From Phycisphaerae bacterium (GTDB lineage: Bacteria > Planctomycetota > Phycisphaerae > Phycisphaerales > SM1A02), in contig PARI01000017.1 of assembly GCA_002711415.1 (NCBI GenBank), positions 1-38,306 of the forward strand: a DNA stretch of 38,306 nt, written 5' to 3'. A program made the position numbers and the translations under genes. The notes below the pieces were generated by a model. That model had not been told where the DNA came from. It was given only the letters and a program-made list of their open reading frames with translations, and made no database searches. Below, in pieces: positions 31,203-38,306 of this stretch (positions within the stretch are counted from its first letter, which is position 1; the number at the start of each line of letters is the position of its first letter).

Positions 31203-34200
31203 TGCGACTCCTCCTGTTGAACACGCTGGGTGATCTTCTTGAGGAGTTCCTCGCCGAGTGCATGGAGTTGTTCCTGGAGATCACCGACCCGGGAGATCTC
31301 CTGGTTGACCAGTTCACCGTCGACCGATTCCTTGATCTCGTCGAGCATCCGGGTCTGTTGAAGAACCTGTTCCTGCATTGACCGGAGGAGTTTCAGTTCG
31401 GAGATCGGTGGAACCAGGGCATCCTGCTGCTGCTGGCCCTGTTGCCCGGAACCGCCACCGTTGGAGGAGGATCCCTGGGAATCCTGTGCGAACGGGTTGT
31501 CGGACGGTTGCTCGGATCGAAGCGCCTCGGCCATCTGTAGAAGACTGATCGCCACCATCGCCTGGTCGGCGATCAACAGCGAATCAACACCACCTTCCCG
31601 GAGTCGCGTGGATATTCGGATCGTCCGTTCGTCGATCAAATCCACCGAGCTTTTGAAGATCGGTGATTCGATCAGCCCGGCATTCTCGGTCACGAGCTGC
31701 TTGATATCGATCCTGATCTCATCCTGGGTCACCGCCTGGCGCCTGGATTCGACGAGTTCACGTCGTCCTGGCTTCCTGTCGGTCAGTGAATCCAGAAGCG
31801 TGGTCGTGTCGTCCCTGAGGGTCGTCTCCCTCTGGGAGAGATCCACGAGCGTCTTGATGATCTCCTGCCGCTCCTGGTCGGCCTGTTCCTCCTGGATCTG
31901 GTTCTCCAGCTGGTTTGCCGCTTCAAGCGCGTCGTTCAACAGGGCGAGGGACCTGTCCTGCTGAGTGGAGGCGATCTCCCAGTCGACTGGTTGCTTCCTG
32001 ACGGCAACGATCGAGAGATCCTGGCTCATGGATGACCTGTCCAGGAACCTGGCGACCCGCTGGGTCCTGGTCCCGGATGATCGAGCTTCCTGGACCACCG
32101 AGACCGTGTTCCTGTAGAGCGTGATCATGCCATCAGACACTGGTCGAGTCGTGGGATCACGATCCTTGGCAGTCGAGAGATTGATGATCTCCTGCTCCTG
32201 GAGGGCGACCAGCCTCTGGATGCTCTGGATGAGGCTCTGTACGCTCCGCTGTAGCTCCATGGAGCGTGCACGGCGCGTGTCATTGATGTCCTGGATCATC
32301 TGCTGGAGGACGTCCTCGGCGGCCTGTTGCTGCTCTCCAGCACGCTGCAGCTGGTTGTTCTGGATCTGCTCGGAGGCGCGGTCCATCGTCCCGGACAGGT
32401 CCTCCTGCTCGGCCCGGGTGGCCGCTGATCTCATCGATCGGGCCCTGCTCGGATCAATCTCCTCGATCGATCGCGACCTGTTGCGGAGGTCGTCCATGAT
32501 CGAGGAGGTCTCGGATGAGAGCTCTGACTGTCTCCGGGCGAGCCTCTCCAGCTGTTCCTGCTGCTCGGTGTCCAGTTCATCCATAGATCGTCCGATCATC
32601 TCGGGGGTGATTTGTTCAGTCTCGGACCGGATGCTCCGAACCTGGTCGAGCAGGTTCTCGATGTTCCTGGTGGCCACCCAGGCATCCTCATCACGATCAA
32701 GGAGCGTGATCAGGTCCTCGATCTCGGCGATGACCTCCTCTTGGTTCTCCAGTGCCGTTGCGGTGTCATCCTCGGGGTTCTCAAGAGCACTGGTGGCTTT
32801 GGTGGACGCCTCCCCGGCTGCTTGCAGGAGATCCTCGACCTGTGAGAGCACCTCGTCCAGGAGTTCATCATCAAGACCGTTGATCTCGGTGGCCCTCTGC
32901 AGGCGAGACGCCTCCTCGGACATCGTCGTGATGCGCTGTGTGATCCTTGATTGGGACCGGATGGATGATGATCCGGTTTCATCAGGGGTGGATCTCAACT
33001 CGTCGGCAGCCTGTGCCTGGTCGGACTCGACCCGGATCGCCTGGCGTCGAATCGATGAGAGCTCCTGGCGCACCTGCTCCGAGAACTCGACGTCGGAGAT
33101 GATCCGGATTCTCCTGACGGGGCTGCGAACCGGTTCATGGAACATGCCATCCAGGTCGTATCCATCCTCGACGATCGCCGAGAGCAGCAGGACATCACCC
33201 GGCTCGAGACCCATTGGTTCGAGTGACAGGGTGATGCGCTCGTTCATGATCTCACCGTCACCGGGAATCTCCCTGTGGAACGGCTGCTCACCGGAACTGG
33301 CGGACTCCAGATCCATCAGGATCTCCATCCTCCTGATCGAGACGTCGTCACGACCCTCCACGATGATCTCGACCGTCGCCGTGGGCAATGCGGTGATGTC
33401 CATGGGTGGTTCCAGGACCAGTGATGTCGGTGGCGTGTCCGGTGCCGACCTGATCGTGTATCCGATCTGATCGAGGTTGGTGATCCCGGAATCATCGACG
33501 AGGGAGAGATTCAAACCCGTGTCCTCCCGCAGTGTCCACTGGATCGACCATGTCTTGGGATCACGTTGGATGATCGTCATGTCCTCGGGCATTTCCGAAT
33601 CGAATCCAAGGGTGGTTCGAAGGCTCGATGTGTCGGATGGAACACGCATCGGCTTGTTCATGGTCAGTTCGAGTCCGGCCGTCGAACCCTCGAGACTTCC
33701 TTCGTCGAACATCGATCTCCTGTCGGTTCCATCACCGAGACCCGCCCTGGTGGTGTCGATGTCGTTGGAAGCGTAGGGTGGCGGATCGATGGTCAGCGTG
33801 GATGACACGATCGCGGGAGGTGTGACCAATGTGATCATCCTGGCCGCGGTCGTGGCATCGTTCGTCGAGAAGGAGAACTCGATGGATTCGGCATCGGTAT
33901 CGACCAGGCGCTCGAACATCGATCCCGTCTGTCTCGTCAGGACGATCTGGTTCCAGTCCCCGGCTCCATCCTCGTCGTGATATCGAAAGGTCGCACGAAC
34001 ACGGGTGTCCTCGGGATCCCCCCTGGTCAGTTCGGCGGCCAGGGACAGTGGTGTCCCCCGTGGGTGGACGTTCGATTCGCTCACCAGCGATCTGATCCCC
34101 GTTCTCGCCGGCCATGTCGTGTCGGAGAACGGGAGCAGGATCCTCTCGGATCCGATCCGCATGAATGACGGGACAAGCAGGATGAACAGGAGGATGACCG

Positions 34201-34660
34201 CTGCAAGGGAGGTGAACACGAATCCGTTCCGCCTGGTCGGTCCTGGACGGAGTGCTGACGAGATGTCCTCGCACGACAACCTGGTGCTCGCCTCGTTGAT
34301 CGATCTTCCGGCGAGCGGGTTCGTCCTGTCGATTCCGGACATGGTGAACTCCGCAGCCGATGCAAGGCGACCCCTGAGTGAAGGGATCGATTCCTCCACA
34401 CGAAGAGCCACGTCGACCAGCGACGGGTGGTATCGATGCATCCCGATGATCCTGATGGTGACATGCCAGGCCAGGAACCCCAGTGACACCAGCAGGAGGA
34501 ACAGCCTGACGGTCGATGGCAACCTGAAGATGTAGTCAAGAAGAACAAGGATGATGAAGCACGAGATCACCCCGGTACCAGACAGGAAGACCCACTGGAG
34601 GACGAGGTTGATCCTGGTCCTTCGTTGAATCGATTCCAGTTGATCGAGGATATCCGTCAT
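31199..34660 (-). CDS. DUF4175-like membrane protein with long coiled coils
   Basis: 1153 residues from ATG 34660 (AGGGA six bases upstream). Two membrane helices near the N-terminus (about 20-45 and 50-73) and a third (about 146-168) precede a beta-rich Ig-like part (about 190-520: TFRYHDEDGAGDWNQIVL, PPPYASNDIDTTRAGLGDGT, SIRRMEILMDLES). The rest is mainly charged coiled coil (about 530-1000), with Gln-rich C-terminal stretches. This layout resembles DUF4175 family proteins encoded in MoxR/BatA operons. It is likely an inner-membrane protein with a large periplasmic part. No enzymatic motif is visible. Confidence 0.72.
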   Translation of the reverse strand: MTDILDQLESIQRRTRINLVLQWVFLSGTGVISCFIILVLLDYIFRLPSTVRLFLLLVSLGFLAWHVTIRIIGMHRYHPSLVDVALRVEESIPSLRGRLASAAEFTMSGIDRTNPLAGRSINEASTRLSCEDISSALRPGPTRRNGFVFTSLAAVILLFILLVPSFMRIGSERILLPFSDTTWPARTGIRSLVSESNVHPRGTPLSLAAELTRGDPEDTRVRATFRYHDEDGAGDWNQIVLTRQTGSMFERLVDTDAESIEFSFSTNDATTAARMITLVTPPAIVSSTLTIDPPPYASNDIDTTRAGLGDGTDRRSMFDEGSLEGSTAGLELTMNKPMRVPSDTSSLRTTLGFDSEMPEDMTIIQRDPKTWSIQWTLREDTGLNLSLVDDSGITNLDQIGYTIRSAPDTPPTSLVLEPPMDITALPTATVEIIVEGRDDVSIRRMEILMDLESASSGEQPFHREIPGDGEIMNERITLSLEPMGLEPGDVLLLSAIVEDGYDLDGMFHEPVRSPVRRIRIISDVEFSEQVRQELSSIRRQAIRVESDQAQAADELRSTPDETGSSSIRSQSRITQRITTMSEEASRLQRATEINGLDDELLDEVLSQVEDLLQAAGEASTKATSALENPEDDTATALENQEEVIAEIEDLITLLDRDEDAWVATRNIENLLDQVRSIRSETEQITPEMIGRSMDELDTEQQEQLERLARRQSELSSETSSIMDDLRNRSRSIEEIDPSRARSMRSAATRAEQEDLSGTMDRASEQIQNNQLQRAGEQQQAAEDVLQQMIQDINDTRRARSMELQRSVQSLIQSIQRLVALQEQEIINLSTAKDRDPTTRPVSDGMITLYRNTVSVVQEARSSGTRTQRVARFLDRSSMSQDLSIVAVRKQPVDWEIASTQQDRSLALLNDALEAANQLENQIQEEQADQERQEIIKTLVDLSQRETTLRDDTTTLLDSLTDRKPGRRELVESRRQAVTQDEIRIDIKQLVTENAGLIESPIFKSSVDLIDERTIRISTRLREGGVDSLLIADQAMVAISLLQMAEALRSEQPSDNPFAQDSQGSSSNGGGSGQQGQQQQDALVPPISELKLLRSMQEQVLQQTRMLDEIKESVDGELVNQEISRVGDLQEQLHALGEELLKKITQRVQQEESQ

Positions 34661-34806
34661 GACGATCCCTAACAGTCCTTCCACTGGTTGTATCGGTGAG
34701 GTCGGGTGGTGACCTGAGCCCGTTCGATCGATGGGTGGAATCTAACTGATCCTACGCCGGAAACGGACCGGGATACACCCCTGGAACAGGAAACCGGATG
34801 CCCTGA
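34661..34806 (-). promoter_or_regulatory. 146-bp gap, possible internal promoter of the downstream operon half
   Basis: This is the only sizeable gap in the six-gene - strand operon. On the - strand it contains TAGGAT, TAGATT and GATACAAC, any of which could be a -10 element; none has a clear -35. No gene or terminator was recognised. Confidence 0.25.
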
Positions 34807-37122
34807 TCAGACCAGCCGCACCAGCTTGCGCCCCACCCACTCGAGGGTGAGCAGAAGAAGGACCAGCGCCAGGGCCAGTGGTGAATCCCAGATCCGTTCC
34901 CTGATCGGGTTTTCGGTGGTGATGGATCTTCTCGGGAGAAGTTCGACCAACGAGGGGACCTCGTCGACGGGAATGATTCTTCCCCCGGTTGAATCGGCGA
35001 TGTCCGAGAGAAGTCGATGATCCGTCTCGGGGTGCCGTCTCTCGTCATCTGAACGGGTGACCACGACCTCCACTTCCATGGGCTCGTCCATGGGGATCGA
35101 GTTGGAGTCATCCAGTCTCGCGGTGTACGTGCCCGGAGAGAACGGGAACCAGGTTCCGGAGGAGGAGTCCTCGGACATGCGGTTCAATTCGACCTCGTCG
35201 ATGACCGAACCGGATTCATCCAAAATCTCGATGAGCAGGTCGTCCATGGAATCCATGAACATCATCGAATCAAGAACCTCGATCGTGAAACGAACCGGAT
35301 CCCCCACCACTGGATCGGTCGGTGAAACCAGCAGTCGAACCGATTCACCGTCTATGATCCCGGACTCGCGTGCGAGCATCCTGATCAACGGGAGCCAGAA
35401 CCTCTCAGGGAGCTGTTCCCCACGACCATACCTCCATCGCCACGTTTCATCCGTCCCGACGTAGATCGTCTCACCTGATCCATAGCGCATCTTGGTGACG
35501 ATCGGAACCTGGACACCATCGACGGGTTCGTGTGTCGTCGCGATCACCTCGACGGTGGGCTTGAGATCGGATGGGTGGATGAATTGCGACCACCCGAGAC
35601 CGGACCATCCCGTTGTCGGATCCAGGAGTTCATCGGGCCATGGTTGATCGGGTTGATCGGACAGGTTCAGGAGTCCGAGTCTGTGTGCCAGTGGTGTCGG
35701 ATCCATGTTGACCATGGTTCCCGTCGCAGCGACATCGAGGTTTCCTGTCATCGGGAGAAGTGATTCCAATGGAGTGTCCTCCCACGAGGATGGTGTGGAC
35801 CTTGGGCCCCCGATCCACATGAGGCCGGCACCTCGGTTGGAGACCATCTCGGCGATCGATTCGAGTTGTGATTCATTGAATGTCCCCGAGGGAACGTCCC
35901 CGATGATGATCAGGTCGTATTGTGAGAATTCCTCAGGTGATCTCGGAATCCTCGTGATCGGCATGTTCCCTTCCTGGGCGAAGTCACGATCGGCTGAAAG
36001 AAGCATGACCGAACTTTCGATCGTGGACTCCCTGATCAGCAGGTTCTTGAGGTACCTGTATTCCCACCTCGGGTAACCGTCGATGTAGAGAACCCGGAGA
36101 GGTCTGTCGATCATCTCGATCGATATGTCCATCGAGTTGTTGGTGGGATTGATGTCATCCTGTCCGGATACGGCCCTCACGGTCCAGTTCTTTCTTCCTG
36201 GTGTCTCGGGCCTGGAAAGGAGTGTGGTGGTCGATGGGCCGGACTGGTCACCCGGACTGTTGATGTTCACGGTATCGATCACGTTCCCGGAATCGGAATC
36301 AACCAGTTCGATCGTGATGGGTCCCGAGGAATCACTTGATCCACTGCTGGTGATATCCACGATCACCGGAACACGATCACCGGTGAACGCCCTTCTCGGG
36401 GAATCGATCTTCCTGATCGCCAGGTCTCCGACCGGTTCGCTTGATCCGAGTGGGATCGGGAATATTGGTATCGATCTGTTGGTCAAGGACCTGATGAGGG
36501 TCGGATCGGGTGGATTGGTTGTTCGCCCGTCAGTCAGAAGGATGATCCCGCTGACCGGTCGGGCCGCCGCCTTCTGGGTTGCACTGCGGATGCTCGAGGA
36601 TAGGTCGGTCCTCCAACCTGAAGGATCGCCGGGTTCAAGCAATTCCCCTGGTTGTCGGTGCACCTGGAAGGATGAGGAGTGGAAACCAAGCCACAACAAG
36701 TTCCGATCCTCGTCGATCAGATCCCACGTCTCCGAGTTGTCTCGAACCAGGTCCAGAAGCTGCTGGTCACGGGATATCCTGTCTCCATCACCCGTGTCGG
36801 CGATCTCCATGCTCATGCTTCGATCAAGCATCATGATCACCCAGTCCTCCTCGGTCTGCTCCCTTGGAACCATGAGCATCGGACCGATGGCGAGCGTGAA
36901 CAACAGCAACAGGAGAAGGAACCTCGTCGATGCGAGGAAGATCCTGGTTGGTCGGGATGTTTCGATTCTCGTGTAGCTCCACACGCTTATGAGGAGGATC
37001 ATGAGGATCACGAGGATGATGATCCATCCCTGGATCGAATGCTCCCAGACGAGACGGATGTCGTCGGCGTCGGCCGGGAGTTGATCAATGTTGAGCATCC
37101 ACCTGTAGAAGCCGTTGTTCAT
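34807..37122 (-). CDS. vWA / amidotransferase-like membrane protein (BatA/B type)
   Basis: 771 residues. N-terminal membrane helices (about 33-50 and 61-84) and one at the C-terminus (LALALVLLLLTLEWVG). A vWA domain follows the second helix, with a MIDAS-type D100-R-S102-M-S104 and GIILLTDGRTTNP. Next come an Ig-like segment, then a domain resembling class I glutamine amidotransferases (RVLYIDGYPRWEYRYLKNLL; DLIIIGDVPSGTFNESQLES; GLMWIGGPRS) in which the catalytic Cys is absent. The start overlaps the upstream stop (ATGA, 37119-37122). Proteins of this layout occur in planctomycete MoxR/DUF58/BatA operons; function is unknown, likely metal-dependent protein binding in the periplasm. Confidence 0.8.
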   Translation of the reverse strand: MNNGFYRWMLNIDQLPADADDIRLVWEHSIQGWIIILVILMILLISVWSYTRIETSRPTRIFLASTRFLLLLLLFTLAIGPMLMVPREQTEEDWVIMMLDRSMSMEIADTGDGDRISRDQQLLDLVRDNSETWDLIDEDRNLLWLGFHSSSFQVHRQPGELLEPGDPSGWRTDLSSSIRSATQKAAARPVSGIILLTDGRTTNPPDPTLIRSLTNRSIPIFPIPLGSSEPVGDLAIRKIDSPRRAFTGDRVPVIVDITSSGSSDSSGPITIELVDSDSGNVIDTVNINSPGDQSGPSTTTLLSRPETPGRKNWTVRAVSGQDDINPTNNSMDISIEMIDRPLRVLYIDGYPRWEYRYLKNLLIRESTIESSVMLLSADRDFAQEGNMPITRIPRSPEEFSQYDLIIIGDVPSGTFNESQLESIAEMVSNRGAGLMWIGGPRSTPSSWEDTPLESLLPMTGNLDVAATGTMVNMDPTPLAHRLGLLNLSDQPDQPWPDELLDPTTGWSGLGWSQFIHPSDLKPTVEVIATTHEPVDGVQVPIVTKMRYGSGETIYVGTDETWRWRYGRGEQLPERFWLPLIRMLARESGIIDGESVRLLVSPTDPVVGDPVRFTIEVLDSMMFMDSMDDLLIEILDESGSVIDEVELNRMSEDSSSGTWFPFSPGTYTARLDDSNSIPMDEPMEVEVVVTRSDDERRHPETDHRLLSDIADSTGGRIIPVDEVPSLVELLPRRSITTENPIRERIWDSPLALALVLLLLTLEWVGRKLVRLV

Positions 37123-38306
37123 GCGCGTGCTCCGGCAGGATGTCCATCGACGGGATTCTGGTTGGAGATCGTTGCATGGGAGAACAGCCGGGCCATGATC
37201 AACTCGGCGATGGCGACTCCAAGGGCACACAGGAAGAGGATGCTGGAGAACCAGGAAGAACCCGTACCAGGATTGGACATGACACGGGCCTCATCCTGGA
37301 TGTACTGCCATCGACCTGTTGATTCAAGCCACCCGATCACCTCGTCAGGATCATTCAATCCGGTGTCACCAGCCTGTTCGTGCACGTTCACGACAAGCAT
37401 CGATCCAGCCTGTCCTCCGGAATCCAGGACCTCGTGGAACCCTGGTTGGAGGATCGGGGCGTCAAGAAGGCCATCCTGGTCGATCTCGAACATCGATCCT
37501 CCAGGATCCCTGATCATCGTGCTTGTGCCCGGAAGCAATGGTGGTTCCCCGGACAACGCCATCGTCATTCGACCGGATGAGCTGATCCCCTGTCGAAGCA
37601 ACTCCTGGAACAACGGCACCATGAGGGGTTTGGCGGGGAGGTTGGTCCAGCCGAGTGTGGGTGGTGTGGAGAGGATCACCAGTGATCCGGACTGGATCAT
37701 GTCGGAATTCGAGGTCGCGACCCTGATCACCATTGGTGATCCATCCTCCATGAGGAGGATTGGTTCGTCGGCCAGACTGGGTTCGATGGTGATGCTCCTG
37801 TGTATCTCGATCGGGTTGATCAACTGGTCGATCTCCGAACCGATGACGGAGAACACGTCGGACCTTGGTTGATCTGCAGCGAGTCGCACCGGGTTCTCGT
37901 GAACATTCGTGGTCCTGGTCGCCGTAAAACCGGTTCCAAGGTGTTCCTGGAGATCATCGATCCATGCATGTGAGTCGATCAAGTCCGGTGGAGTGACCAC
38001 GACCAGTCCACCGTTCCTGATGAACTCGTCCAGGAGTGACCATCCATCCTGCTGCACAAGGTGGGGATCCACCAGGAACAACGCATCCATTACCCGGATC
38101 ATGTTCCTGTTGATCGAGGCGGGATCAATGAACGAGATCTCCATGGGATCGTCGTCTCCGGGTCCCAATGCGGCTGAAATCCAATGACTGGACGGAGTAT
38201 CCTCGATTCGCCTGTTGTCTGAGAAATCCCTCCTGTTGATGATGCCGATCTCGATGTTCTCCCTTGAATCGATCATCGAGAATCTCGAGTTATCGACTTC
38301 CAGGGC
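37119..38306 (-). CDS. BatA-like membrane protein, 5' end outside window
   Basis: The frame is open to the right edge: ten more residues (ALEVDNSRFS) precede the first visible Met at 38276 and look like genuine BatA sequence, so the gene starts off the window. The visible 395 residues include an amidotransferase-like segment (MDALFLVDPHLVQQDGWSLL, FIRNGGLVVVTPP) and a C-terminal membrane helix (WFSSILFLCALGVAIAELIM). It is the most upstream visible gene of the operon. An N-terminal BatA/vWA part and MoxR and DUF58 genes are expected further upstream by analogy with related operons. Confidence 0.75.
   Translation of the reverse strand, partial: ALEVDNSRFSMIDSRENIEIGIINRRDFSDNRRIEDTPSSHWISAALGPGDDDPMEISFIDPASINRNMIRVMDALFLVDPHLVQQDGWSLLDEFIRNGGLVVVTPPDLIDSHAWIDDLQEHLGTGFTATRTTNVHENPVRLAADQPRSDVFSVIGSEIDQLINPIEIHRSITIEPSLADEPILLMEDGSPMVIRVATSNSDMIQSGSLVILSTPPTLGWTNLPAKPLMVPLFQELLRQGISSSGRMTMALSGEPPLLPGTSTMIRDPGGSMFEIDQDGLLDAPILQPGFHEVLDSGGQAGSMLVVNVHEQAGDTGLNDPDEVIGWLESTGRWQYIQDEARVMSNPGTGSSWFSSILFLCALGVAIAELIMARLFSHATISNQNPVDGHPAGARA

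Noticed and set aside
32121-33470. 449-residue Ser-rich + strand open frame opposite the DUF4175-like gene
   Set aside because: Ser/Arg-rich composition is the complement of GAT/TCG-rich coding; no motif, and the - strand gene fits its operon with coupled starts.
1-38306. tRNA, rRNA, insertion sequence, phage or attachment-site features
   Set aside because: I looked for tRNA-like cloverleaf segments, transposase motifs and terminal inverted repeats in the gaps and found none I could support.

Overview
The window most likely comes from a planctomycete of the class Phycisphaerae. Indicators are high GC, dockerin-like 'GDLNGDG..NGxDLxxLLANWG' tails on secreted proteins, tandem prepilin-type proteins, a fused VIT/vWA protein next to an ECF sigma factor, and a long BatA/vWA/DUF4175-like operon. 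This is inferred from protein families; no rRNA or tRNA gene was seen.

Left part (1-8.5 kb, + strand). The window opens in the 3' end of a secreted dockerin-tailed protein, closed by a clean intrinsic terminator. A pyruvate dehydrogenase operon follows: E1 alpha, E1 beta and E2, with no E3 here. It is led by a roughly 135-nt leader rich in hairpins. E2 overlaps a UDP-N-acetylglucosamine 6-dehydrogenase (WbpA type) by four bases. Then come a small lipoprotein, a metallo-beta-lactamase-fold hydrolase, three small membrane proteins (two of which look like divergent relatives) and a long, human-type deoxyribose-phosphate aldolase.

Middle part (8.5-18 kb). A ROK/polyphosphate-glucokinase-like kinase (- strand) is divergent from a full-length aldehyde dehydrogenase and a half-length ALDH pseudoenzyme. 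Together these two resemble a split ALDH16, and with DeoC they form a plausible deoxyribose-5-phosphate to acetaldehyde to acetate route. A TolC-family lipoprotein converges, across a bidirectional hairpin terminator, on two overlapping prepilin-like genes. These are divergent from an HlyD-type membrane fusion protein.

Regulatory and envelope part (18-28 kb). An ECF sigma factor has its ribosome binding site inside a 21-bp palindrome. It overlaps a 1400-residue protein combining a putative anti-sigma head, a membrane anchor and VIT and vWA domains. Prolipoprotein diacylglyceryl transferase (lgt) and a secreted trypsin-like protease with three cysteine-rich repeats and a dockerin-like pair lie on the - strand. 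trpD, a cutC homologue and class I fructose-bisphosphate aldolase lie on the + strand.

Right part (28-38.3 kb, - strand). This is a six-gene, mostly overlapping operon read right to left: a BatA-like protein (cut by the window edge), a vWA/amidotransferase-like membrane protein, a 1153-residue DUF4175-like coiled-coil membrane protein, a Gln-rich secreted protein, a secreted alpha-toroid (QW-repeat) protein, and a secreted beta-rich protein with an NPCBM-like end. It is the best candidate here for an undescribed envelope system. All functions are inferred from motifs read by eye; no database search was run.
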